Source of the DNA: Bacillota bacterium
Lineage (GTDB): Bacteria; Bacillota; Sulfobacillia; DUSP01; JBFMCS01
Length of the DNA stretch: 58,502 nt
Assembly: GCA_040754315.1 (NCBI GenBank)
Contig: JBFMCS010000033.1
Span: 1 to 58,502, forward strand
Direction: 5' to 3'
The notes beneath the pieces were generated by a model. It did not search any database. It had not been told where the DNA came from and saw only the letters and a list, made by a program, of their open reading frames with translations. Shown in pieces: positions 30,249 through 39,555 of this stretch. Position 1 is the first letter of the stretch. Every line of letters begins with the position of its first letter. Made by a program: the position numbers and the translations under genes.

Positions 30249-30291
30249 AACGTCCATTTTTTTGCGGGGACTCGTTGGAGGGGTGAACCAT

Positions 30292-31926
30292 ATGGGATAT
30301 CCAGGGAGTGCCATGGCCTATGTTCAGGTGGGATTAGCTATTCTCATCGGTCTTTACTTCTGGAACCTCCTTCGAAACCAGCAAACTTCCAAGGTAGGCG
30401 TTGCCAAGGAATCCCGCAAGGAGACGGAGAACCTCCGCCGCCTGCGGGAAATATCCCTGTCTGAGCCCCTTTCCGAGAGGACCAGGCCCACGTGCTTCCA
30501 GGAGATCGTCGGCCAGGAAGAGGGGCTCAAGGGGCTAAGGGCTGCACTATGTGGTCCCAACCCTCAGCACGTGATCGTCTACGGCCCCCCGGGTGTGGGC
30601 AAGACAGCTGCCGCCAGGCTGGTGCTGGAGGAGGCGAAGTCCAAGGGGATAGGCCCCTTCAAGCACAGTGCCAAGTTTGTGGAGATAGATGCCACCACAG
30701 CGAGGTTCGATGAGAGGGGCATCGCAGACCCGCTAATCGGGTCCGTTCACGACCCCATATACCAGGGTGCGGGGCCTCTGGGAATGGCTGGCGTACCCCA
30801 GCCAAAGCCCGGGGCCGTCACCAAGGCCCACGGCGGGGTGCTCTTCATTGATGAGATCGGGGAACTCCACCCCATACAGATGAACAAACTACTCAAGGTT
30901 CTGGAGGACCGCAAGGTATTCCTAGAGTCGGCCTACTTCAACCCTGACGACTCCAACGTTCCCTCGCACATCAAGGACATCTTCGAAAACGGCCTTCCGG
31001 CGGACTTCAGGCTGATAGGGGCAACCACGAGAATGCCCGAAGACATACCGGCGGCCATCCGCTCACGATGCCTGGAGGTCTTCTTCAAACCCCTGAGACC
31101 TGCTGAGGTCGGAGCCATAGCGCGGAATGCGGCTTCGAAGATTGGTATGGAAATGGGCAGCGGCTGCCTATCTGTCATCGAGCGCTTTGCCTCGAACGGA
31201 AGGGAGGCGGTGAACATTGTGCAGGTGGCAGCAGGGATAGCCTCGGGGGAGGGCAGGGCCACCGTGCGGCAGGAGGATGTGGAATGGGTGGTTTCCAGCG
31301 GGCAGTATTGCCCTCGACCCGAGAGGCGCATACCGTCACACCCCCAGGTAGGATGTGCCAACGGCCTTGCGGTCATGGGGCCGAACACGGGGATCATGCT
31401 GGAGGTAGAGGTTGCCACGTACCCGGCAGAAGGTGAGGGCCGTATTACCGTCACCGGGATTATCGAGGAGGAAGAGCTGGGCCACTACGGTCACCGGATG
31501 AGGCGAAAGAGCCTGGTGAAGGGCTCCGTGGAAAACGTCCTTACCGTCCTACGGCGATATATTGACGTGGATCCCAAGTCGTACGACATCCACATCAACT
31601 TCCCCGGCGGTGTACCCATAGACGGGCCCTCGGCAGGGGTGACCGTCGCCACCGCCATATACAGTTCCATCACTGAAACACCAATATCAAATACGGTGGC
31701 CATGACTGGCGAGGTATCCATCAGGGGCCTGGTGCGTCCTGTGGGTGGAGTGGTCTCCAAGGTGGAAGCCGCAAGAGAGGCCGGGGTCACCAAGGTGATC
31801 ATTCCCAGGGACAACTGGCAGGAGATCTTCAAGGAGGCCAGCGTGGAGGTGGTGCCCGTCGATACCATGGATGAAGTGCTGCAGCACGCGCTGCTCTCCC
31901 CGACCTTGAGCGTGACAGCCAGCTAG
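30292..31926 (+). CDS. lonB: ATP-dependent protease LonB (membrane-anchored Lon-like)
   Basis: This protein of about 544 residues has one N-terminal membrane helix (about 8-24), an AAA+ module with Walker [10 protein letters not shown] and Walker B LFIDEIGEL, and a C-terminal Lon peptidase domain with the Ser of DGPSAGVTVATA and a Lys in VSKVEAAREAGV. It lacks the large N-terminal Lon domain, which is diagnostic of LonB. In Bacillus LonB acts in the forespore. ATG 30292 follows GGAGGGG by 7 nt. It precedes lon, as is usual. Confidence 0.93.
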   Translation: MGYPGSAMAYVQVGLAILIGLYFWNLLRNQQTSKVGVAKESRKETENLRRLREISLSEPLSERTRPTCFQEIVGQEEGLKGLRAALCGPNPQHVIVYGPPGVGKTAAARLVLEEAKSKGIGPFKHSAKFVEIDATTARFDERGIADPLIGSVHDPIYQGAGPLGMAGVPQPKPGAVTKAHGGVLFIDEIGELHPIQMNKLLKVLEDRKVFLESAYFNPDDSNVPSHIKDIFENGLPADFRLIGATTRMPEDIPAAIRSRCLEVFFKPLRPAEVGAIARNAASKIGMEMGSGCLSVIERFASNGREAVNIVQVAAGIASGEGRATVRQEDVEWVVSSGQYCPRPERRIPSHPQVGCANGLAVMGPNTGIMLEVEVATYPAEGEGRITVTGIIEEEELGHYGHRMRRKSLVKGSVENVLTVLRRYIDVDPKSYDIHINFPGGVPIDGPSAGVTVATAIYSSITETPISNTVAMTGEVSIRGLVRPVGGVVSKVEAAREAGVTKVIIPRDNWQEIFKEASVEVVPVDTMDEVLQHALLSPTLSVTAS

Positions 31927-32298
31927 GCAAATTTTGAAGTTCCAGCGAAGGATTGTCCTTACCCCTGCTACTACCCCAGGCCCCCTCAGGTACTTCCTGG
32001 AAAGAGAGCCCAGGGCGCCCGTGCGCTATACCATGCCTTCCAGCCAGGGAGGGACCATATGCCTTTCAGGCTACATCCCCTGGAGACACTAGAATCCTGG
32101 AAGTAGTATTCAATTCACGGCCCCCTTCCACGATGCAAGAATCACATGAACTGTGCCTCCCCTTCGCCAGGGCACAGCCCTGTGCGATCCGGGGGAATTG
32201 GACCCTTGCGCCCCGAGGGGAGGAATCGCCATCCCGCTAGAGAATATCAAAGCATAGAGCCCAAAACGAGGGCGGGAGTGCCGGAGGAGATGAGATGG
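31927..32298. other. Gap between lonB and lon
   Basis: About 370 bp. The lon frame is open from 32146, but that extension has no family resemblance. I saw no CIRCE element, CtsR-like repeat or convincing promoter. Confidence 0.4.
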
Positions 32299-34713
32299 AT
32301 GGTCAAGGCATGGAAGGGTGCAGGGGAGTATCCCCTTATACCCCTCCGCGGGATGCTGGTTTTTCCCTCAACCATTGTCCCCCTGGAGGTTGGCAGGCAA
32401 CGTTCGGTTAGCGCCCTGGACGAGGCTATGAGCCAGGACCGGTTCGTTGTCCTGGCAACACAGAGAGAGACACGTGTGGATGAACCAGGACCGGGAGACA
32501 TATTCCCCATGGGTACTATTGCCGAGATAAAGCAGATGGCTCGCCTTCCCGGAGGCAACCTCCGGGCTGTGGTTGAGGGGATTGGCAGGTGCGAAATCCT
32601 AGAGTACACCGCGATGGACCCTCATATCAGGGTCACAGTGAGGGAGTTCCCCGAGTCCCTGGAACATGACGCTGAGATTGAGGCCCTGGTCCGTACTGTG
32701 AAGGAGCAGTACGAGAAGATAGTTAAGATGAGCAAGAAGGTGCCCGCGGAGGCTCTGATTGCCGTATCCAGCGTGCAAGAGCCCGGCAAGCTGGCTGACA
32801 CCGTGGGGGCTCAAATGGCGCTGAAACTCGAAGATAAGCAGGCCTTGCTCCATGAAACAAGTATCAGGGCCAGGCTGGAGAGGGTCCTGGAGTTCATCAA
32901 CCGCGAAATAGATCTGATGGAGCTGGAGAAGCGCATCAGCGGGAGGGTCAAAAAGCAGATAGAACGCACCCAGAAGGAATTCTACCTGAGGGAACAGATG
33001 AAGGCCATCCAGAAGGAGCTGGGGGACAAGGACGACAAAGGCGGCGAGGTCGCCGAGTTCCGCCAGAAAATACAGGAGGCCAATCTGCCCGCGGAGATTG
33101 AGGAGAAGGCCCTCAAAGAGGTGGACCGGCTGGAGAAGATGCCGCCCATGGCGGCGGAGGCTGTGGTGGTCAGGACGTACCTGGAGTGGATCGTGGCTCT
33201 GCCATGGAACGTCGAGACAGAGGATCGGCTGGATATCAACGAAGCCGAGCGGATCCTCAATGAGGACCACTACGGGTTGGATAAGGTCAAGGAGAGGGTC
33301 CTGGAGTACCTAGCCGTCAGGCAACTGGTCAAGAGCATGAAGGGCCCCATACTCTGCCTGGTGGGCCCCCCGGGTGTGGGCAAGACCTCCCTGGCCAAGT
33401 CGGTGGCCAGGGCCCTGGGGCGCAAGTTCGCCCGCATTTCCCTGGGGGGAGTCCGGGACGAGGCAGAGATCAGGGGGCACAGGAGGACCTACGTGGGTGC
33501 TCTGCCCGGCAGGATCCTTCACGGCATGCGCCAGGCGGGCTCCAAGAACCCAGTCTTCCTTATGGACGAGATAGATAAGCTGACCTCCGACTTCCGCGGG
33601 GACCCGGCGGCGGCGCTCCTGGAGGTGCTGGACCCCGAGCAGAACCTGGCTTTTAGCGATCACTACCTGGAGATGCCCTTCGACCTCTCTAAGGTCATGT
33701 TCATAACCACCGCCAACAGCACTCACAACATCCCCAAAGCCCTCCTGGACCGGATGGAGACCATATTCCTCCCTGGCTACACTGAGGAGGAGAAGATCCA
33801 TATAGGAAGGCTTTTTCTCCTGCCCAAGCAGATGAAGGAGCATGGGTTAGCCGGGGCAAATCTAGAGGTCTCTGACAACGCCATCAAGGAGATCTCCCGC
33901 CGGTACACACGGGAGGCAGGTGTTCGAAACCTCGAAAGGGAACTGGCCACCATTTGTCGCAAGGTGGCTAAGGAACTGGTAAAGGGTGAGACTGAAGCGG
34001 TCCGGGTAAACAAGACTAATCTTACCCGTTACCTGGGTATCCCAAGATACCGTTACGGCACGGCGGAGAAGAAGGACGAGATAGGGATTGCCACGGGGGT
34101 AGCGGTGACGGACACTGGGGGAGACCTAATGCCCATTGAGGTTACCCTTATGATGGGGAAGGGCAACCTGATGCTCACCGGGAAACTCGGAGACGTCATG
34201 AAGGAGTCGGCACAGGCTGCCTTCAGCTACGTACGCTCCAGGGCTCATGACCTCGGAGTCGATGAGGGTTTCCACGAGAAGTATGATGTGCACATCCATG
34301 TTCCCGAAGGTGCCATCCCTAAGGATGGACCCTCCGCGGGCATCGCAATTGCGTCCGCCCTGGCTTCAGCCCTTACCGGCATCCCTGTCCGGCACGATGT
34401 GGCCATGACAGGGGAGGTCACTCTCAGGGGACGGGTGCTGCCAGTAGGGGGTGTCAAGGAAAAGACGCTGGCAGTGTTCAGGGCGGGGATACGCACAATG
34501 ATCCTGCCGGAGGACAACCGGAAGGACCTGGACGAAGTGGCTCGGAATGTCACCAGGAGAATGCGGTTCATCCTCGTGGATCACATGGACGAAGTGCTTA
34601 GGGTGGCCATGCTGAGGCCTGGCTTCAACGAAGGAAGGCAATCCCGGGACTGTTTTCCCATTCCCGAACCAGCCACAGGCTGCCTGCCCATGGCTGATCA
34701 GACTGGGCCATAG
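32299..34713 (+). CDS. lon: ATP-dependent protease Lon (LonA)
   Basis: This 804-residue soluble Lon has an N-terminal substrate domain starting [14 protein letters not shown], a coiled-coil middle, an AAA+ domain (Walker [10 protein letters not shown], Walker [11 protein letters not shown]) and a C-terminal peptidase domain with Ser in [13 protein letters not shown] and Lys in [11 protein letters not shown]. It degrades misfolded and regulatory proteins. ATG 32299 is preferred because GGAGGAG lies about 9 nt before it; the ATG at 32290 touches that site. The C-terminus carries about 25 extra residues (from EGRQSRDCF) beyond the usual end. Confidence 0.95.
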   Translation: MVKAWKGAGEYPLIPLRGMLVFPSTIVPLEVGRQRSVSALDEAMSQDRFVVLATQRETRVDEPGPGDIFPMGTIAEIKQMARLPGGNLRAVVEGIGRCEILEYTAMDPHIRVTVREFPESLEHDAEIEALVRTVKEQYEKIVKMSKKVPAEALIAVSSVQEPGKLADTVGAQMALKLEDKQALLHETSIRARLERVLEFINREIDLMELEKRISGRVKKQIERTQKEFYLREQMKAIQKELGDKDDKGGEVAEFRQKIQEANLPAEIEEKALKEVDRLEKMPPMAAEAVVVRTYLEWIVALPWNVETEDRLDINEAERILNEDHYGLDKVKERVLEYLAVRQLVKSMKGPILCLVGPPGVGKTSLAKSVARALGRKFARISLGGVRDEAEIRGHRRTYVGALPGRILHGMRQAGSKNPVFLMDEIDKLTSDFRGDPAAALLEVLDPEQNLAFSDHYLEMPFDLSKVMFITTANSTHNIPKALLDRMETIFLPGYTEEEKIHIGRLFLLPKQMKEHGLAGANLEVSDNAIKEISRRYTREAGVRNLERELATICRKVAKELVKGETEAVRVNKTNLTRYLGIPRYRYGTAEKKDEIGIATGVAVTDTGGDLMPIEVTLMMGKGNLMLTGKLGDVMKESAQAAFSYVRSRAHDLGVDEGFHEKYDVHIHVPEGAIPKDGPSAGIAIASALASALTGIPVRHDVAMTGEVTLRGRVLPVGGVKEKTLAVFRAGIRTMILPEDNRKDLDEVARNVTRRMRFILVDHMDEVLRVAMLRPGFNEGRQSRDCFPIPEPATGCLPMADQTGP

Positions 34714-34741
34714 GCAAATAGGCAAGGCATAGGGATCGAGA

Positions 34742-34790
34742 GAGGGAGAGGCCGCTGCCACCGGCAGGAAGGCCTCCCTCCATTTTCTTG
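34742..34790 (+). terminator. Probable terminator after lon
   Basis: GAGGGA/GGCC arms pair with GGCCTCCCTC around an inner CTGCC-ACC-GGCAG hairpin, followed by CATTTTCTT. Confidence 0.5.
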
Positions 34791-34848
34791 AAGGAAGGAG
34801 AAGAGGGTACCTAGAAGATGCCATGGGATTCAAGAGGGAGGGTCGCCT

Positions 34849-35316
34849 GTGGTCAGGGGCTGTACTACTGTGTTGCGCCCCGCGTGTGGCCGCTATCTAG
34901 GGGATCTCATGAAACTGGCAAGCGATGCCACAGGGTGGCCGGCAGGGGAACTGCACCCGGAGTCGCCCAGTGGACGTGGTCTTTCCAGGCGCCTTTGGGC
35001 AATACAGACCCAGGAAGACCATACCATAGGATACATAGGGCTTGGTTCCTTCACATGGTGTTCGGCGGAACTGCGGGTGTACATCCTTGACCCCAGCTTC
35101 ATCGGTCAAGGCTATGGCACTGATGCTGTCTCAGCCTTCATCGATTTCGTCTTCACCAGGACGGCCCTGAGGTACCTCTACCTAAGGGTGTTCAAAGACA
35201 ACCTGGCAGCGGTCAGGTGCTACAAGAAGTGCGGGTTCCAGGTGGAGGCTGTTCTGAAGGCGGGAGGGCATGGTCCCTGCCGGGATGTCCTGCTCATGCG
35301 CCGCGAAAGGCTGTGA
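34849..35316 (+). CDS. GNAT-family N-acetyltransferase
   Basis: This 155-residue protein has the GNAT acetyl-CoA site IGQGYGTDAVSAFIDFVF (Q-x-x-G-x-G/A type) and a C-terminal CYKKCGF motif (N-x-x-A-x-x-x-Y-x-K-x-G-F form) like RimJ/RimL or spermidine acetyltransferases. Substrate unknown. The start is GTG 34849 with GGGAGGG upstream. Its N-terminal half (about 1-60) is poorly conserved by eye. It is convergent with the ferritin-like gene. Confidence 0.85.
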   Translation: MVRGCTTVLRPACGRYLGDLMKLASDATGWPAGELHPESPSGRGLSRRLWAIQTQEDHTIGYIGLGSFTWCSAELRVYILDPSFIGQGYGTDAVSAFIDFVFTRTALRYLYLRVFKDNLAAVRCYKKCGFQVEAVLKAGGHGPCRDVLLMRRERL

Positions 35317-35327
35317 TGGAATAAAGT

Positions 35328-35378
35328 GGGGCACAGGCCGCGGCATGTGCCCCTATGAGGTGGACCCCGGGGTCCACC
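35328..35378. terminator. Two hairpins in a convergent intergenic region
   Basis: GGGGCACA/TGTGCCCC (35328-35335/35346-35353) is followed by a loopless perfect palindrome GGTGGACCCCGGGGTCCACC (35359-35378). They probably terminate both converging genes. Confidence 0.6.
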
Positions 35379-35384
35379 CTCTTG

Positions 35385-35957
35385 CTAGATATTCTCCCTG
35401 GCAGCCTCCGCATGGTGAAGGCAGGTCTCACGAACCAGGCGGGAAAGGGTGGCCACGTGTGCCTCGTCGTCCTGCATAATCCTTTCCACCAGGAGGAGGA
35501 CAAAGGGATCCTCAACTATGGCCTGTACTGCCTTGCACGCATTAATGATGAGCCTTTCCATGTGCAGGTCAGCGGCAAGCCGGTCACAGAGGTCCTTCCC
35601 GCGGTAGATCGGGTATTCCCTTTGCCCAGGCGAAGCGATTTGCCCAAGTGCGTTGCCCTCCAGGAGGCGGACCACTTTCAAGGCCAGCTGGATGTGGCGG
35701 GTTTCCACCTCGGATATTCTCTGGAGGGTATCCGAGACGGAACTGTACCGCCGCGACAGGGCCCTCGAGTGGTGGCTGTACTGCGCCACCGCCCGCTGCT
35801 TACTCGCAGGGCCTGAGAGGATTTCCTGGAAGATCTGGGCATAATACTGGTTAGGCCTGATAACCCTTGGCTCTGGGTAGCTGGCGGGTGCAGAGTACAT
35901 CCATTCTGCCGCTTCATGGCCCATGTTCATCCTGCTGTTACCCATGAAGAAGACCAT
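35385..35957 (-). CDS. Ferritin-like di-iron four-helix protein
   Basis: This helical protein of about 190 residues has paired metal-ligand patterns typical of ferritin-like or rubrerythrin-type folds: EVETRH in one helix and DDEAH in another, with an additional Glu in LHMERLI. Such proteins oxidise and store iron, act as peroxidases, or are spore-coat catalase-like; this one is not assigned to a named subfamily. The start is uncertain: ATG 35957 has AGGGGG 11 nt upstream, while ATG 35945 and TTG 36002 are alternatives. It is divergent from the membrane-anchored regulator at 36136, and a 9-bp inverted repeat lies between them. Confidence 0.7.
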   Translation of the reverse strand: MVFFMGNSRMNMGHEAAEWMYSAPASYPEPRVIRPNQYYAQIFQEILSGPASKQRAVAQYSHHSRALSRRYSSVSDTLQRISEVETRHIQLALKVVRLLEGNALGQIASPGQREYPIYRGKDLCDRLAADLHMERLIINACKAVQAIVEDPFVLLLVERIMQDDEAHVATLSRLVRETCLHHAEAARENI

Positions 35958-36002
35958 TAGTGAGAAGACCCCCTGGTCAAAGTAATAACAATCTGTTTTC
36001 AA

Positions 36003-36041
36003 CAGTTTATGAAGGTGACCCTCAACAAGTTACATAAACTG
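36003..36041. promoter_or_regulatory. Inverted repeat between divergent genes
   Basis: CAGTTTATG (36003-36011) and CATAAACTG (36033-36041) are perfect complements with centres 30 bp apart, about three helical turns. It is a candidate shared operator for the ferritin-like gene and the regulator. Confidence 0.5.
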
Positions 36042-36061
36042 CTTCACACATGGGGTCATCC

Positions 36062-36090
36062 TTGACACCCCCGGATTTAGCTCTTATGCT
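36062..36090 (+). promoter_or_regulatory. Promoter of the winged-helix membrane protein
   Basis: A perfect TTGACA (36062-36067), a 17-bp spacer and TATGCT (36085-36090). The inverted repeat lies just upstream. Confidence 0.65.
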
Positions 36091-36135
36091 TTACCTACGG
36101 GTTACGGGTAGGACGCGTCCTGAGGAGGGATGTAT

Positions 36136-36837
36136 GTGCTTACCAGAAGGCAGAAGGAGTTCATGGAGATTATACTGGACCTGCACGAGAGGACTGGATC
36201 TTGCGTGCACTACACCGAGGTGGCGGACCTTCTCAATGTGAGCAAGTGGACCGCCTATGATGTCATGAATTCCCTGGCCAAGAGGGACCTATTGGATGTC
36301 CGGCATGACCTTGAGCGGCGGGAACGACCCCAGGGGCGGTCAATGGTGTTACACGCGCCTACCCAGAAGGCGTATGACGCCCTGGGACTGGAGAAGGAAG
36401 TGAGGGAAGACTGGCCTCACATCAGGGCGAAGTTGTTAGAGAAGGTCGTGCTGGCCCGGGAGACGGGAGTGGGGCGCACCATCAAGGAGACCCTGGCGGA
36501 GATAACCCGGCTCAGGTCCCCCTTCTTGTTCTGCGCCTACATGATTGTCCTGCTTGTGCTGGTGATCGCCGCCGTGAAGAAAACGGCCGAGGGCTCTACC
36601 ATCATGGTACACCTGATGTCCAGCGTTGCAGCTCCCGACCTTGCCCTCCTTCTGTTCGCCGGTGCAACCCTGGCCTTTACCTTGGGGTCCCCCCAGCACA
36701 GCCAGAGCTCGCTGGCCATCATAAACGGGCTGGTGGGTGACTACGAGGCAAACCTCCGCAGGGTTGACGCATCGCAAAAGAGACAGCTCCTCGAGTTTGC
36801 CCAAGAGGCCGGGGGCCTCCTCGGCTCTTGCACCTGA
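36136..36837 (+). CDS. Membrane-anchored winged-helix protein of unknown function
   Basis: This protein of about 233 residues is not assigned to a named family. An N-terminal winged helix-turn-helix (about 1-75; RRQKEFMEIILDL, then EVADLLNVSKWTAYDVMNSL) is followed by a helical linker, two hydrophobic segments (about 132-150 and 165-190) and a charged C-terminal tail. That makes it a one-component membrane regulator candidate. GTG 36136 is preferred because GAGGAGGG lies 6 nt before it; ATG 36130 directly abuts that site. The divergent partner is the ferritin-like gene; valS follows 46 nt downstream and may be co-transcribed. What it senses is unknown. Confidence 0.65.
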   Translation: MLTRRQKEFMEIILDLHERTGSCVHYTEVADLLNVSKWTAYDVMNSLAKRDLLDVRHDLERRERPQGRSMVLHAPTQKAYDALGLEKEVREDWPHIRAKLLEKVVLARETGVGRTIKETLAEITRLRSPFLFCAYMIVLLVLVIAAVKKTAEGSTIMVHLMSSVAAPDLALLLFAGATLAFTLGSPQHSQSSLAIINGLVGDYEANLRRVDASQKRQLLEFAQEAGGLLGSCT

Positions 36838-36883
36838 AGCCCGTGGGGGACTGCCCGGGGCGCTACAGCCAAGGAGGTAAGCG

Positions 36884-39535
36884 ATGAACGCCAGGGAAGA
36901 CTTCCCCAAGGTATACGATCCTGCCCGAGTTGAATCCAAGTGGTACCAAGAGTGGCTTGACAGGGACCTCTTCAGGGCGGAAGTGAGACCTGAGAAGGTC
37001 CCCTTCACGATAGTGATTCCCCCGCCCAATGTGACCGGTTCCCTCCACATGGGTCACGCCCTTGACGAGACCATTCAGGATGTGCTTGCTCGCTGGAGGC
37101 GCATGCAGGGTTACGAGGTCTTGTGGCTCCCCGGAACTGACCACGCAGGTATAGCCACACAGCATGTAGTGGATGCCAGCCTGTCGAAGGAGGGCACCAG
37201 CCGCTACGATGTGGGACGGGAAAGGTTCATCGAGAAGGTGTGGGAGTGGAAGGACGAGTACGGGAACAGGATCGTGCTCCAGCTGCAGCGACTGGGGTGC
37301 TCCTGTGACTGGTCACGGCTGGCCTTCACCATGGATGAAAAGCGGTCCAGGGCGGTACGCGAGGTCTTCGCCAGTCTCTACCGGAAGGGTCTCATCTACA
37401 GGGGTGACTACATAATCAACTGGTGCCCCGAGTGCAAGACCGCCCTGAGCGATATCGAGGTGGAACACGAGGAGCACAAGAGCTCCATCTGGTACGTGAG
37501 GTACCCGCTAGAGTCGGGGAAGGGATTCATCACCGTGGCGACAACTCGACCCGAGACCATACTGGGAGACACCGCCGTGGCGGTGAATCCCAGCGACGAG
37601 CGGTACAAGGAACTGGTGGGTCTAAGAGCGGTGCTTCCTGTCCTGGGAAGACCCCTCCCCATAGTAGCCGACGAGTACGTGGACCCGTCCTTCGGCAGCG
37701 GTGCCGTGAAGGTAACCCCGGCGCACGATCCCAACGACTTCGAGATCGCCACCCGTCACGGGCTTTCCAGGATTTCCGTCATCGACCCAAGCGGCAGGAT
37801 GACCCAGGATGCCGGCCCCTACGCGGGGCTTGACCGCTACGAGTGTCGCAAGGCTCTCCTGGAGGAACTGGATCGCCTTGGGCTCCTGGTGAGGGTTGAA
37901 GAGTACACCCACTCCGTGGGCCAGTGCTACCGGTGTGACACCGTGATAGAGCCTCTCCTCTCCCGCCAGTGGTTCGTGAGAATGAAGCCGCTGGCCCAGC
38001 CCGCCATGGAGGCAGTGCTCCAGGGAAGGGTGAGGTTTGTCCCAGAGCGTTTCACGAAGATCTATCTGAACTGGATGGAGAACATCAGGGACTGGTGCAT
38101 CTCCCGGCAGATCTGGTGGGGCCACCGCATCCCTGCGTGGTACTGCAGGACATGCCAGGAGATCATGGTGACGGTGGATCCCCCCGAGGCTTGTGCCTGC
38201 GGGAGCCAGGACCTGGAACAGGACGAGGATGTCCTGGACACGTGGTTCAGTTCAGCCCTCTGGCCCTTCTCCACCCTGGGCTGGCCCGAGGACAGCGATG
38301 ACCTGCGCTACTTCTACCCGACATCGGTCCTGGTGACAGGATATGATATCATCTTCTTCTGGGTGGCCAGGATGATGGTGATGGGCGAGGAGTTCATGAA
38401 GGAGGAGCCCTTCCGGAACGTCCTCATCCATGGCTTGGTCAGGGATGCGCAGGGGCGGAAGATGTCGAAGTCCCTGGGCAACGGCATCGATCCGCTTGAG
38501 GTCATCGAGAAGTACGGAGCGGATACCCTTCGCTTTACCCTCATGACCGGCAACACGCCTGGGAATGACATGCGGTTTTACTGGGAGAGGGTGGAGTCCA
38601 GCAGGAACTTCGCCAACAAGATCTGGAACGCGACCAGGTTCGTCCTGATGAACCTGGAAGGCCACGAAGGTGAAGGGTTCGGGGAACCCGTGCCCACCAA
38701 CCTGGCAGAGCGCTGGATACTCAGCCGCTATGCCTCCACTGTCAGGGATGTGACCGGCTGCCTTGAGCGCTACGAGCTGGGGGAGGCCGCCCGGCTGCTG
38801 TACGATTTCGTGTGGGACGAGTTCTGTGACTGGTACGTTGAGATGTCCAAGACCTACCTTTACCACGGAGAGGCCTCCCAGCGGCGCCAGGCCCAGGGTA
38901 TCTTGGGCTACGTGCTCCTGGGGACAATGCAGCTGCTCCACCCGTTCATGCCCTTCATTTCCGAGGAAATATGGAATCACCTGGAAGGAAGCAGGCGTTC
39001 CATCGTAGGCTCCAGCTGGCCCAGGGTTCCAGAGGCCCTCCTTGACGCCGGGTCTGAGGAGACCATGACAAGGGTCAAGGAGGTGGTGCGAGCCATACGC
39101 AACCTGCGCGCGGAGGTGAACGTGCCGCCGTCAAGGCTTGCCAGGGTGGTGCTCCAGCCCACCTCTGACTCGAGCAAGGAGGCCCTGCAGCAGGTGAAGG
39201 CGCACATTGAGAGCCTGGCCATGGCTGACCCCCTGGTCTTCCAGGAAACGGGCAGCGCGAGGCCAGATCAAGCGCTAGCGGCTGTGACTGCCGCCGCCGA
39301 GGTCTACTTGCCCCTTGTGGGTCTTGTGGACGTGGACAAGGAAGTAGAGCGGCTCGAAAGGGATCTGGCCTTAGAGGAAACGGAGCTAGAGAGGGTCACA
39401 AAGAGACTCTCCAACAAGGAGTTTCTGAATAAGGCGCCGCAGGAGATCGTCCAGAAGGAGAGGGGCAGGCAGCACGAAAGGCTTGAGAAGGTCTCAAGGC
39501 TCAAAGCCAGAATAGATGCGTTGAAGGGTACATAG
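36884..39535 (+). CDS. valS: Valyl-tRNA synthetase
   Basis: This 883-residue class I synthetase has the HIGH-equivalent NVTGSLHMGHALD and the KMSKS loop GRKMSKSLGNGIDP, an editing domain between, an anticodon-binding domain, and the ValRS C-terminal coiled coil (VDVDKEVERLERDLALEE onward) that clamps tRNA-Val. ATG 36884 follows AAGGAGG. I see no T-box leader in the 46 bp before it. folC follows 20 nt downstream, a widespread pairing. Confidence 0.97.
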   Translation: MNAREDFPKVYDPARVESKWYQEWLDRDLFRAEVRPEKVPFTIVIPPPNVTGSLHMGHALDETIQDVLARWRRMQGYEVLWLPGTDHAGIATQHVVDASLSKEGTSRYDVGRERFIEKVWEWKDEYGNRIVLQLQRLGCSCDWSRLAFTMDEKRSRAVREVFASLYRKGLIYRGDYIINWCPECKTALSDIEVEHEEHKSSIWYVRYPLESGKGFITVATTRPETILGDTAVAVNPSDERYKELVGLRAVLPVLGRPLPIVADEYVDPSFGSGAVKVTPAHDPNDFEIATRHGLSRISVIDPSGRMTQDAGPYAGLDRYECRKALLEELDRLGLLVRVEEYTHSVGQCYRCDTVIEPLLSRQWFVRMKPLAQPAMEAVLQGRVRFVPERFTKIYLNWMENIRDWCISRQIWWGHRIPAWYCRTCQEIMVTVDPPEACACGSQDLEQDEDVLDTWFSSALWPFSTLGWPEDSDDLRYFYPTSVLVTGYDIIFFWVARMMVMGEEFMKEEPFRNVLIHGLVRDAQGRKMSKSLGNGIDPLEVIEKYGADTLRFTLMTGNTPGNDMRFYWERVESSRNFANKIWNATRFVLMNLEGHEGEGFGEPVPTNLAERWILSRYASTVRDVTGCLERYELGEAARLLYDFVWDEFCDWYVEMSKTYLYHGEASQRRQAQGILGYVLLGTMQLLHPFMPFISEEIWNHLEGSRRSIVGSSWPRVPEALLDAGSEETMTRVKEVVRAIRNLRAEVNVPPSRLARVVLQPTSDSSKEALQQVKAHIESLAMADPLVFQETGSARPDQALAAVTAAAEVYLPLVGLVDVDKEVERLERDLALEETELERVTKRLSNKEFLNKAPQEIVQKERGRQHERLEKVSRLKARIDALKGT

Positions 39536-39555
39536 GTCCGAAGGAGAGCCGAGCG

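Noticed and set aside
32146-32298. N-terminal extension of Lon
   Set aside because: The added residues have no Lon similarity, and good ribosome-binding placement favours 32299.
36838-36883. T-box leader before valS
   Set aside because: Only 46 bp separate valS from the preceding gene and no T-box signature or terminator fits.
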